Shown: positions 38,291-49,080 of the stretch, one piece after another
Position numbering within the stretch: position 1 is the first letter of the stretch
Layout of the letters: every line of letters begins with the position of its first letter
NCBI RefSeq assembly: GCF_051401765.1
Contig: NW_027480534.1
Location: 744,001-808,000, forward strand
DNA from: Calliopsis andreniformis
Lineage: Eukaryota > Arthropoda > Insecta > Hymenoptera > Andrenidae
Length of the DNA: 64,000 bases
Direction: 5' to 3'
The notes under the pieces: generated by a model
The model's database searches: none
Seen by the model: only the letters and a program-made list of their open reading frames with translations
What the model was told of the DNA's origin: nothing
Made by a program: the position numbers and the translations under genes

Positions 38291-41200
38291 TGAAGATTGA
38301 GGACTGAGGATTGAGGATTGAGGATTGAGGATTGAGGATTGAAGATTGAGGATTGGGGACTGAGCGTTGAGGGATGAATGATGAGAATTGATGTTTGTGG
38401 ATAGAGATTTGAAGATTGCATATTGAGTATTGGGTGTTGAAAACTGTGAACTGATGATATTCTATTGAGGATTGTGAATTGACAACTGATTGTTGAGGAC
38501 TGAGGCCTGAAGATTGAGGATACAGAATTGAGGATTCAGGTTTGAGGTTTGAGGACTGAGGATTGAGGATTGAGGATTGAGGATTGAGGATTGAGGATTG
38601 AGGGTTGAGGATTGAGGATTGAGGATTGAGGATTGAGTATTGAGAATTGAGGATTGAGGATTGAGGATTGAAGATTGAGGATTGGGTGTTGAGGATTCAA
38701 GAATGAGGATTGAGGATTGAGGATTGAGGATTGAGGATTGAAGATTGAGTATTGAGGATTGAGTATTGAGGATTGAGGATTGAACATTGTGGATTGAGGA
38801 TTGAGGATTGAGGATTGAGGATTGAAGATTGAGGATTGGGTGTTGAGGATTGAAGAATGAGTATTGAGGATTGAGGATTGAGGATTGAGGATTGAAGACT
38901 GAGTATTGACGATTGAAGATTGAGGATTGAGGATTGAGGATTTAGGATTGAGGATTGTGGATTGAGGATTGAAGATTGAGTATTGAGGATTGAAGACTGA
39001 GGATTGAGGATTGAGGATTGAGGATTGAGGATTGAGGATTGAAGACTGAGGATTGGGGATTGAGGATTGACGATTGAGGATTGAGTATTGAGGATTGAGA
39101 GTTGAGGATTGATTATTGAAGATTGAGTATTGAGGATTGAAGATTGAGAATTGAGGATTGAGTATTGAGGACTGAGGATGAGGGCTGAGGGTTGAGGATT
39201 GAGGTTTGAGGACGGAGGACTGAGGATTGAGGTTTGAGGATTGAGGATTGAGGATTGAGGACTGAGGATTGAGGATTGGGTATTGCGGATTGAAGAATGA
39301 GGATTGAGGATTGAGGATTGCTGGTTGAGGATTGAAGATTGAGGATTGAGGATTGAGGATTGAGGACCTAGGATTGGAGATTGATTATTGTGGATTCAGG
39401 ATTGGGGTTGAGGATTGAGGGTTGAGAATTGAGAATTGAGTATGAGGACTGAGGGTTGAGGATTGAGGTTTGAGGAACGAGGATTGAGGATTGAGGATTG
39501 AGGACTGAGGCTTGAAGATTGAGTATTGAAGATTGTGGATTCATTACTGAGGATTGAGGATTGAGGATTGAGGGTTGACGATTGAGGATTGAAGATTGAG
39601 TATTGAGGATTGAAGATTGAGTATTGTGGACTGAAGATTGAGGATTGAGGATTGAGGGCTGAGTATTGACGATTGAAGATTGAGGATTGAGGATTGAGGA
39701 TTTAGGATTGAGGATTGTGGATTGAGGATTGAAGATTGAGTATTGAGGATTGAAGACTGAGGATTGAGGATTGAGGATTGAGGATTGAGGATTGAGGATT
39801 GAGGACTGAGGATGAGGGCTGAGGGTTGAGGATTGAGGTTTGAGGACGGAGGACTGAGGATTGAGGTTTGAGGATTGAGGATTGAGGATTGAGGACTGAG
39901 GATTGAGGATTGGGTATTGCGGATTGAAGAATGAGGATTGAGGATTGAGGATTGCTGGTTGAGGATTGAAGATTGAGGATTGAGGATTGAGGATTGAGGA
40001 CCTAGGATTGGAGATTGATTATTGTGGATTCAGGATTGGGGTTGAGGATTGAGGGTTGAGAATTGAGAATTGAGTATGAGGACTGAGGGTTGAGGATTGA
40101 GGTTTGAGGAACGAGGATTGAGGATTGAGGATTGAGGACTGAGGCTTGAAGATTGAGTATTGAAGATTGTGGATTCATTACTGAGGATTGAGGATTGAGG
40201 ATTGAGGGTTGACGATTGAGGATTGAAGATTGAGTATTGAGGATTGAAGATTGAGTATTGTGGACTGAAGATTGAGGATTGAGGATTGAGGACTGAGGAT
40301 TGAGGATTGAAGATTTAGGATTGGGGATTGAGGATTGACGATTATGGATCGAGTATTGAGGATTGAGAACTGAGGATTGCAGATTGAGTGTTGAGGATTG
40401 AAGGCTGAGAGTTGAGGATTGAGCATTGAGGATTGAGGATTGAGGATTGAGGATTGAAGATTGACGATTGAGGATTGAGTATTGAGGAGTGAGGATTGAG
40501 GATTGAGGATTGAAGATTGAGGATTGAAGCTTGAAGATTGAGTATTGGTGATTGAAGATTGAGGATTGAGGATTGAGTGTTGAAGATTGAGGATTGGGGA
40601 CGGAGTGTTGAGGGTTAAGTGATGAGAATTGATGTTTGTGGATAGAGATTTGAAGATTGCAGATTGAGTATTGAGTATTGAAAACTGTGAATTGAGGATA
40701 TTCTATAGAGGATTGAGGAGTGACAACTGATTGTTGAGGACTGAGGGCTGAAGATTGAGGATTCAGGATTGAGGATTCAGAATTGAGGTTTGAGCACTGA
40801 GGATTGAGGATTGAAGATTGAGTATTGAGGATTGAAGATTGAAGATTGAGGATTGAGGATTGAGGATTGAGGATTGAGTATTGAGTATTGAGGATTGAGG
40901 TTTGAAGATTGAGTATCGAGGATTGAGGATTGAGGATTGAGGATAGAGGATACAGGATTGAGAATTGAAGATTGAGGATTGAGAATTGTGGATTGAGGAT
41001 TGCGTATTGACGATTGAAGATTGAATATTGATGATTGAAGATTGAGGATTGAGGGTTGAGGTTTGTGGATTGAGGACGAGGACTGAGTGTTGAATATTGA
41101 CGTTTGAGGTCTGAGAATTGAGGATTGAGGATTGAGGATTGAGAATTGAGGATTGAGGATTGAGGATTGAAGATTGAGGATTGGGTATTGAGGATTGAAG

Positions 41201-43540
41201 AATGAGGACTGAGGGTTGAGTATTGAGGATTGAGGATCGAGGATTGAAGATTCAGTATTTAGGATCGAAGATTGAGAATTGAGGATTGAGGATTGAACAT
41301 TGAGGATTGAAGATTGAGGATTGAGGATTGAGGTTCGTGGATTGAGGACGAGGACTGAGGGCTGAATATTGATGTTTGAGGTCTGAGGACTGAGGATTGA
41401 GGATTTAGGGTTGAGAATTGAGGATTGAGGATTGAGGATTGAAGATTGAGGATTGGGTACTGTGGATTGAAGAATGAGAATTGAGGATTGAGGATTGAAC
41501 ATTGAGGATTGAAGATTGAGGATTGAGGATTGTGGTTCGTGGATTGAGGACGAGGACTGAGGGCTGAATATTGATGTTTGAGGTCTGAGGATTGAGGATT
41601 GAGGATTGAGGGTTGAGAATTGAGGATTGAGGATTGAGGATTGAAGCTTGAGGATTGGGTACTGAGGATTGAAGAATGAGAATTGAGGATTGAGGATTGA
41701 GGATTGAGGATTGAGGATTGAGGATTGAGGATTGAGGATTGAAGATTGAAGATTGGGTATTGCGGATTGAACATTGAGGATTGAGGATTGAGGGTTGAGG
41801 ATTAAGGATTGAGGACTGAAGATTGAATATTGATGACTGAAGATTGAGGATTGAGGATAGATTGTTGTGGATTGAGGACGAGGACTGAGGGTTGAGTATT
41901 GATATTTTGAGGTCTGAAGATTGAGGATTGAGGATTGAGAATTCAGGATTGAGTATTGAGGATTGAAGATTGAGGATTGGGTATTGAGGATTGAGGAATG
42001 AGGATTGAGGATTGAGGATTGAGGATTTTGAATTGAAGACTGAGTATTGAGGATTGAAGATTGAGGATTGAGGATTGAGGATTGAGGATTGAGGATCGAG
42101 GATTGAAGATTGAAGATTGAGTATCGAGGATTGAGGATTGAGGATTGAGGATAGAGGATACAGGTTTGAGAATTGAAGATTGAGGATTGAGAATTGTGGA
42201 TTGAGGATTGCGTATTGAGGATTGAAGATTGAATATTGATGATTCAAGATTGAGGATTGAGGGTTGAGGTTTGTGGATTGAGGACGAGGACTGAGGGTTG
42301 AATATTGACGTTTGAGGTCTGAGAATTGAGGATTGAGTATTGAGGATTGAGAATTGAGGATTGAGGATTGAGGATTGAAGATTGAGGATTGGGTATTGAG
42401 GATTGAAGAATGAGGACTGAGGATTGAGGATTGAGGATTGAGGATCGAGGATTGAAGATTCAGTATTGAGGATCGAAGATTGAGTATTGAGGATTCAGGA
42501 TTGAACATTGAGGACTGAGTGCTGAGGGTTGAGTGGTGAAAATTGATGTTTGTGGATACAGGTTGGAAGATTGCAGATTGAGTATTGAGTATTGAAAGCT
42601 GTGAATTGAGGATACTCTATTGAGGATTGGGGAATGACAACTGATTGTTGAGGACTGAGGGCTGAAGATTGAGGATTCAGGATTGAGGATTCAGAATTGA
42701 GGTTTGAGGACTGAGGATTGAGGATTGAAGATTGAGTATTGAGGATTGATGATTGAAGGTTGAGGATAGAGGATTGAGTATTGAGGATTGAGGATGAGGG
42801 TTGAGGGTTGAGGATTGAGGATTGAGGACTGAGGACTGAGGATTGAGGATTGAGAATTGACGATTGAAGATTGAGGATTGAGGATTGAGGTTCGTGGATT
42901 GAGGACGAGGACTGAGGGCTGAATATTGATGTTTGAGGTCTGAGGATTGAGGATTGAGGATTGAGGGTTGAGAATGGAGGATTGAGGATTGAGGATTGAA
43001 GATTGAGGATTGGGTACTGAGGATTGAAGAATGAGAATTGAGGATTGAGGATTGAGGATCGAGGATTGAGGATTGAGGATTGAAGATTGAAGATTGGGTA
43101 TTGCGGATTGAACATTGAGGATTGAGGATTGAGCCTTGACGATTGAGGATTGAGGACTGAAGATTGAATATCGATGACTGAAGATTGAGGATTGAGGATA
43201 GATTGTTGTGGATTGAGGACGAGGACTGAGGGTTGAGTATTGATGTTTGAGGTCTGAGGACTGAGGATTGAGGATTGAGAATTGAGGATTGAGGATTGAG
43301 GATTGAAGATTGAGGATTGGGGACTGAGTGTTGAGGGATGAATGATGAGAATTGATGTTTGTGGATAGAGATTTGAAGATTGCATATTAAGTATTGGGTG
43401 TTGAAAACTGTGAACTGATGATATTCTATTGAGGATTGAGAATTGACAACTGATTGTTGAGGACTGAGGCCTGAAGATTGAGGATACAGAATTGAGGATT
43501 CAGGTTTGAGGTTTGAGGACTGAGGATTGAGGATTGAGGA
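38290..43540 (+). repeat. Large higher-order block, copy c (with internal duplication)
   Basis: Modules are B1 38390, B2 40631, B3 42545 and B1 43354. Spacing to copy b is 10,489 bp (B2 30142/40631; D 29687/40176) and then 10,510 bp (B3 32035/42545; B1 32844/43354); the 21-bp step is three units gained near 40,820. B1 to B2 is 634 bp longer than in a and b because of the tandem duplication described separately. Confidence 0.85.
38901..40300 (+). repeat. 634-bp local tandem duplication inside copy c
   Basis: D tags at 39542 and 40176 are 634 bp apart. The segment starting GAGTATTGACGATTGAAG occurs at 38901 and again at 39661 (760 bp apart), so the second copy has lost 126 bp, exactly 18 units, near 39,805 (the part with GGGGATTGAGGATTGACG). 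Neither copy a nor copy b has this duplication. Confidence 0.85.
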
Positions 43541-44065
43541 TTGAGGATTGAGGATTGAGGATTGAGGGTTGAGGATTGAGGATTGAGGATTGAGGATTGA
43601 GTATTGAGAATTGAGGATTGAGGATTGAGGATTGAAGATTGAGGATTGGGTGTTGAGGATTCAAGAATGAGGATTGAGGATTGAGGATTGAGGATTGAGG
43701 ATTGAAGATTGAGTATTGAGGATTGAGGATAGAGGATCTAGGATTGGAGATTGATTATTGTGGATTCAGGATTGGGGTTGAGGATTGAGGGTTGAGAATT
43801 GAGAATTGAGTATGAGGACTGAGGGTTGAGAATTGAAGATTGAGGATTGAGAATTGTGGATTGAGGATTGCGTATTGAGGATAGAAGATTGAATATTGAT
43901 GATTCAAGATTGAGGATTGAGGGTTGAGGTTTGTGGATTGAGGACGAGGACTGAGGGTTGAATATTGACGTTTGAGGTTTGAGAATTGAGGATTGAGGAT
44001 TGAGGATCGAGGATTGAAGATTGAAGATTGAGTATTGAGGATTGAAGGTTGGGGATTGAGGATTG
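43541..44065 (+). repeat. Mosaic junction stretch
   Basis: This short region joins three types. First comes a GTTGAGGATTCAAGAATG segment like 22.9 kb, then GGATTCAGGATTGGGGTTG (the 6-base slip marker also at 1,960, 8,470, 23,625, 29,540, 39,395 and 40,030), then the GAATTGTGGATTGAGG segment like 25.3 kb. It appears to be a product of several exchanges. Confidence 0.65.
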
Positions 44066-45166
44066 AGGATTGAGGATTGAGGATTGAGGATTGAGGACTG
44101 AGGATTGAGGATTGCGTATTGAGGATTGAAGAATGAGGATTGAGGATTGAGGATTGCTGGTTGAGGATTGAAGATTGAGGATTGAGGATTGAGGATTGAG
44201 GATCTAGGATTGGAGATTGATTATTGAGGATTGAGGATTGGGGATTGAGGATTGAGGGTTGAGAATTGAGAATTGAGGATGAGGACTGAGGGTTGAGGAT
44301 TGAGGTTTGAGGAACGAGGATTGAGGATTGAGGATTGAGGACTGAGGCTTGAAGATTGAGTATTGAAGATTGTGGATTCATTACTGAGGATTGAGGATTG
44401 AGGATTGAGGGTTGAGGATTGAGGATTGAAGATTGAGCATTGAGGATTGAAGATTGAGTATTGAGGACTGAAGATTGAGGATTGAGGATTGAGGACTGAG
44501 CATTGAGGATTGAAGATTTAGGATTGGGGATGGAGGATTGACGATTGTGGATTGAGTATTGAGGATTGAGAATTGAGGATTGCAGATTGAGTGTTGAGTA
44601 TTGAAGGCTGAGGGTTGAGGATTGAGCATTGAGGATTGAGGATTGAAGATTGAGGATTGAGGATTGAGTATTGAGGCCTGAGGACTGAGGATTGAGGATT
44701 GAGGATTGAGAATTGAGGATTGATTATTGAAGATTGAGTATTGATGATTGAAGATTGAGAATTGAGTATTGAGTATTAAGGACTGAGGATGAGGGCTGAG
44801 GGTTGAGGATTGAGGTTTGAGGACAGAGGACTGAGGATTGAGGTTTGAGGATTGAGGATTGAGGATTGAGGACTGAGGATTGAGGATTGGGTATTGAGGA
44901 TTGAAGAATGAGGATTGAGGATTGAGGATTGCTGGTTGAGGATGGAAGATTGAGGATCGAGAATTGAGGATTGAGGATCTAGGATTGGAGATTGATTATT
45001 GAAGATATAGGATTGGGGATAGAGGATTGACGATTGTGGATTGAGCATTGAGGATTGAGGATTGAGGATTGCAGATTGAGTGTTGAGGATTGAAGGCTGA
45101 GGGTTGAGGATTGAGCATTGAGGATTGAGGATTGAGGATTGAGGATTGAGGATTGAAGATTGTGTA
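44066..45166 (+). repeat. Block shared with 15,650-16,750, copy 2
   Basis: The partner lies 28,416 bp to the left. It contains the last D tag, at 44379. Right of about 45,166 the array passes into near-pure consensus runs (45,289-45,342) and then into the right domain. Confidence 0.78.
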
Positions 45167-46666
45167 TTGAGGATTGAAGATTGAGGATTGAGGATTGAGG
45201 ATTGAGGATTGAGGACTGATGATTGAAGATTGAGTATTGAGGATTGAAGATTGAGGATTGAGGATTGAGTATTGAGGCCTGAGGACTGAGGATTGAGGAT
45301 TGAGGATTGAGGATTGAGGATTGAGGATTGAGGATTGAGGATTGACGATTGAAGATTGAGGATTGGGTATTGCGGATTGAACATTGAGGATTGAGGATTG
45401 AGGGTTGAGGATTGAGGATTGAGGACTGAAGATTGAATATTGAGGATTGAGGATTGAGGATTGAGGATCGAGGATTGAAGATTGAAGATTGAGTATTGAG
45501 GATTGAAGGTTGAGGATTGAGGATTGAGGATTAAGGATTGAGGATTGAAGATTGAGGATTGAGGATTGAGGATTGAGGATCTGGGATTGGAGATTGATTA
45601 TTGCGGATTGAATATTGAGGATTGAGGATTGAGGATTGAGAATTGAGAATTGAGGATGAGGACTGAGGGTTGAGGATTGAGGTTTGAGGAACGAGGATTG
45701 AGGATTGAGGATTGAGGACTGAGGCTTGACGATTGAGTATTGAAGGTTGTGGATTGATTACTGAGGATTGAGGATTGAGGATTGAGGATTTAGGATGGAG
45801 GATTGAAGATTGAGTATTGAGGATTGAATATTGAGGATTGAGGATTGAGGATGAGGGCTGAGGTTTGAGGGTAGAGGTTTGAGTATTGAATCATGAGAAT
45901 TCAGGATATTCTGTTGAGTATTGAGAATTGAGTATTGATGGTTGAGTATTGAGGATTGAGGATTGAGGATTGAGTATTGAGGATTGAGGAATGAAGACTG
46001 AGTATTCAGGATTGAAGGTTGAGGATTGAGTATTGAGCATTGAGGATTGAGGGTTGAGGATTGAGGATTGAAGGTTGAGTATTGAGGATTGAAGGTTGAG
46101 GATTGAGGATTGAGGATTGAGGCTTGAGGATTGAAGATTGAGGATTGGGGATTGAGGATTGAGGATTGACGATTGAGGATTCATTATTGAGGATTGAGAA
46201 TTGATGATTGATTATTGAGGATTGAGTATTGAGGATTGAAGATTGAGGATTGAGGATTGAGTATTGAGGATTGAGGATGGGGGCTGAGGGTTGAGGATTG
46301 AGGTTTGATGACTGAGGGCTGAGGATTGAGGATTGAGAATTGAGGACTGAGGGTTGAGGATTGAAGATTGAGGATCGGGTATTGAGGATTGAAGAATGAG
46401 GATTGAGGATTGAGGATTGAGGAATGAGGATTGAGGATTGAGGATTGAAGATTGAGGATGGAGAATCGAGGATTGAGGATCTAGGTTTGGAGATTGATTA
46501 TTGAGGATTGAAGGTTGAGGATTGAGGATTGAAGATTGAGTATTGAGGGTTGAATATTGAGGATTGAGGATTGAGGATGAGGTCTGAGGGTTGAGGGTTG
46601 AGGTTTGAGTATTGAATCCTGAGAATTCAGGATATCCTGTTGAGTACTGAGAATTGATGATAGATG
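45167..46666 (+). repeat. Transition from D-type to C-type satellite
   Basis: The last D-like tag is changed to GGATTGATTACTGAGG near 45,750. The first two C modules, at 45897 and 46623, are atypical (GAGAATTCAGG and GATATCCTG or GATATTCTG). GGATCGGGTATTG and GGAATGAGG variants appear. No gene is seen. Confidence 0.65.
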
Positions 46667-47150
46667 GTTGAGTATTGAGGATAGAACATTGAGGATTGAG
46701 GATTGAGGATTGAGGATTGGGGATCGAGAATTGAGGATTGAGGATTGAGTATTGAGGATTGAAGATTGAGTATTGAGGATTGAAGATTGAGTGTTGAGGA
46801 TTGAGGATTAAGGACTGAGGATCGAGGATTGAAGATTGAGAATTGGGGCTTGAGGATTGACGATTGAGTATTGAGGATTGAGGATTGAGAATTGAGGATT
46901 GAGGATTGAAGATTGAGTATTGAGGATTGAAGATTGAGGATTGAGGATTGGGTATTGAGGATAGAACATTGAGGATTGAGGATTGAGGTTTGAGGGTTGA
47001 GGATTGAGGATTCAAGATTGGATATTGATGATTGAAGATTGAGGATTGAGGATTGAGGGTTGCGGACTGAGGACGAGGACTGAGGGTTGAGTATTGATGT
47101 TTGAGGTCTGAGGATTGAGGATTGGGGATCGAGAATTGAGGATTGAGGAT
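46667..47150 (+). repeat. Block shared with 17,881-18,364, copy 2
   Basis: The partner lies 28,786 bp to the left. It is left-domain sequence sitting to the right of the first C modules. It is followed at 47410 by the first B4 module. Confidence 0.78.
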
Positions 47151-48229
47151 TGTGAATTGAGGATGAGGACTGAGGGTTGAGGATTGAGGTTTGAGGAATG
47201 AGGATTGAGGATTAAGGATTGAGGATGGAGGATTGAGGATTGAGGATTGAGTATTGGAGATTGAGTATTCATGACTGAGGATTGAGGATTCAGGATTGAG
47301 TATTGAGGATTGAGGATTGATGATTGAGTATTGAGGATTGAAGATTAAGGATTGAGGATTGAGGGTTGAACATTGAGGACTGAGTGTTGAGGGCTGAGTG
47401 ATGAGAATTGATGTTTGTGGATAGAGATTTAAAGATTGCACATTGGGGATTGAGTATTGAAAACTGCGAATTGAGGATATACTGTTGAGGATTGAGGATT
47501 GACAATTGACTGTCGAGGACTGAAGGCTGAAGACTGAGGATTCAGGACTGAGGATTCGGGTTTGAGGTTTGAGGACCGAGGATTGAGTATTGAAGATTGA
47601 GTATTGAGGATTGAAGATTGAGGATTGAGGATTGAGGATTGAGGATTGAGGATAGAGGAATGAAAATTGAGTATTGAGGTTTGAAGGTTGAGGATTGAGG
47701 ATTGAGGATCGAGAATGGAGGATGAGGGCTGAGGGTTTAGGATTGAGGTTTTAGTATTGAATCCTGCGAATTCAGGATATTCTATTGAGTATTGAGAATT
47801 GAGGATTGATGGTTGAGTATTGAGGATTGAGAATTGAGGATTGAGGATTGAGGATTGAGTATTGAAGATTGAGGATTGGGTATTGAGGATTGAAGAATGA
47901 GGATTGAGGATTGAGGATTGAGGATTGAGGATTGAGGATTGAAGATTGAAGATTGAGTATTGAGGATTGAAGGTTGAGGATTGAGGATTGAGGATCGGGG
48001 ATGGAGGATTAGGGCTGTGCGTTGAGGATTGAGGTTTGAGTATTGAATCCTGCGAATTCAGGATATTCTATTGAGTATTGAGAATTGAGGATTGATGGTT
48101 GAGTATTGAGGATTGAGGATTGAGGATGGAGGATGAGGGCTGAAGGTTGAGGATTGAGGATTGAAGGTTGAGTATTGAGGATTGAAGATTGAGGATTCAG
48201 GATAGAGGCTTGAGGATTGACGATTGAGG

Positions 48230-49080
48230 ATTGAGAACTGAGGATTGAGGATTTTGGATTGAGCATTGAGAATTGAAGATTGAGGACTGGGGATTGAGGA
48301 TTGAAGATTGAGGATTAAGGATTGAGGATTGGGGATTGAGGATCTAGGATTGGAGATTGATTATTGAGGATTGAAGATTGAGTATTGAGGATTGAGGATT
48401 TAGAATTGAGAACTGAGGATGAGGACTGAGGATTGAGGATTGAGGATTGAGGATTGAAGATTGAGTATTGAGTATTCTAGATTGAGGATTGATGATGGAG
48501 AATTGTGGATTGAGGATTGAGGATTGAATATTGAGGAGTGGGGATTGAAGATTGAGTATTGAGGATTGAAGATTGAGGATTGAGGATTGAGGATCGAGAA
48601 TGGAGAATGAGGGCTGAGGGTTGAGGATTGATGTTTGAGTATTGAATCCTGCGAATTCAGGATATTCTATTGAGTATTGAGAATTGAGGATTGATGGTTG
48701 AGTATTGAGGATTGAGAATTGAGGATTGAGGATTGAGTATTGAAGATTGAGGATTGATGATTGAGGATTGAGGATTGAGGATTGAGGATTGAGGGTTGAG
48801 GATTGAAGATTGAGTATTGAGGATTGAAGATTAAGGATTGAGGATTGAGGGTTGAACATTGAGGACTGAGTGTTGAGGGCTGAGTGATGAGAATTGATGT
48901 TTGTGGATAGAGATTTGAAGATTGCACATTGGGGATTGAGTATTGAAAACTGCGAATTGAGGATATTCTATTGAGGATTGAGGATTGACAATTGACTGTC
49001 GAGGACTGAAGGCTGAAGACTGAGGATTCAGGATTGAGGATTCGGGTTTGAGGTTTGAGGACCGAGGATTGTGGATTGAA
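48230..49080 (+). repeat. Right-domain shared block, copy 1 (7,769-bp spacing)
   Basis: Matches about 56,000-56,850: ATTTTGGATT at 48251 and 56021 (7,770), then C module 48653/56422 and B4 48896/56665 (both 7,769). The single-base step comes from GGGGTTGAGG near 56,101 against GGGGATTGAGG here. A third copy lies at about 61,840-62,580. Confidence 0.82.

Larger units (their letters stand above)
9050..40810 (+). repeat. A/B module, subtype B2, dispersed copies
   Basis: This subtype reads GCAGATTGAGTATTGAG after the A half, then ACTGTGAATTGAGGATATTC followed by TATAGAGG, and is preceded by GGGGACGGAG. GATGTTTG starts at 9069, 11542, 12933, 14324, 24226, 30142 and 40631. The 9069 copy has GAAATCTG in place of GAAAACTG. 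The 11542, 12933 and 14324 copies are exactly 1,391 bp apart. The last three copies are the second module in the large three-copy block. Confidence 0.85.
25620..42720 (+). repeat. A/B module, subtype B3, three copies
   Basis: The subtype is recognised by GTGGATACAGGTTGG in place of GTGGATAGAGATTTG, by GAAAGCTGTG, and by GGATACTCTATTGAGG. GATGTTTG starts at 25644, 32035 and 42545. Each copy follows GATTCAGGATTGAACATTGAGG and precedes a block with GGATAGAGGATTGAGTATTG. It occurs once in each copy of the large B1-B2-B3-B1 block and nowhere else seen. Confidence 0.85.
1..43520 (+). repeat. A/B module, subtype B1, dispersed copies
   Basis: The module is about 26 diverged units, roughly 180 bases, starting upstream of GATGTTTGTGGATAGAG and running through GAAAACTGTGAACTGATGAT to a tail of AATTGACAACTGATTGTTG and GATACAGAATTGAGG. 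The G of GATGTTTG is at 21, 6535, 19399, 20887, 22619, 27026, 28535, 32844, 35233, 36665, 38390 and 43354. B1 has GCATAT after the TTTGAAGATT segment. Split into sevens, the module keeps the array register throughout, so it is derived from the same unit. Copies differ by only a few bases. Confidence 0.85.
2090..44400 (+). repeat. D tag (CATTACTG), dispersed copies
   Basis: The tag GTGGATTCATTACTGAGG follows GAGGCTTGAAGATTGAG or a close variant. The C of CATTACTG is at 2100, 3531, 5745, 8614, 10367, 11052, 12345, 13736, 15963, 18610, 20334, 21829, 23771, 27961, 29687, 33341, 34513, 35945, 37600, 39542, 40176 and 44379. Spacings cluster at about 1.2-2.2 kb, with longer gaps where other blocks intervene. 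The tag places stop codons on the - strand, which is why many - strand open frames end there. Confidence 0.85.
1..45750 (+). repeat. Left satellite domain (D-tag type)
   Basis: This part is defined by the CATTACTG tag (D), by GAGGAACGAGG next to it, and by A/B modules whose downstream half reads ACTGTGAACTGATGATATTC or ACTGTGAATTGAGGATATTC. The EcoRI-bearing C module was not seen here. The edge is placed where the last D-like tag decays (GATTACTG near 45,750) and the first C module appears (45,897). The edge is a transition, because 44.1-47.2 kb is collinear with 15.7-18.4 kb. Confidence 0.8.

Noticed and set aside
2090..44400. D tags as CRISPR repeats
   Set aside because: Spacing is about 0.6-4 kb, the intervals are themselves satellite and not unique spacers, and there are no cas genes.
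46623..46640. Palindromic GAATTC and GATATC sites as regulatory operators
   Set aside because: They are short variants of ordinary units with no adjacent gene or promoter; useful only as restriction-site markers.
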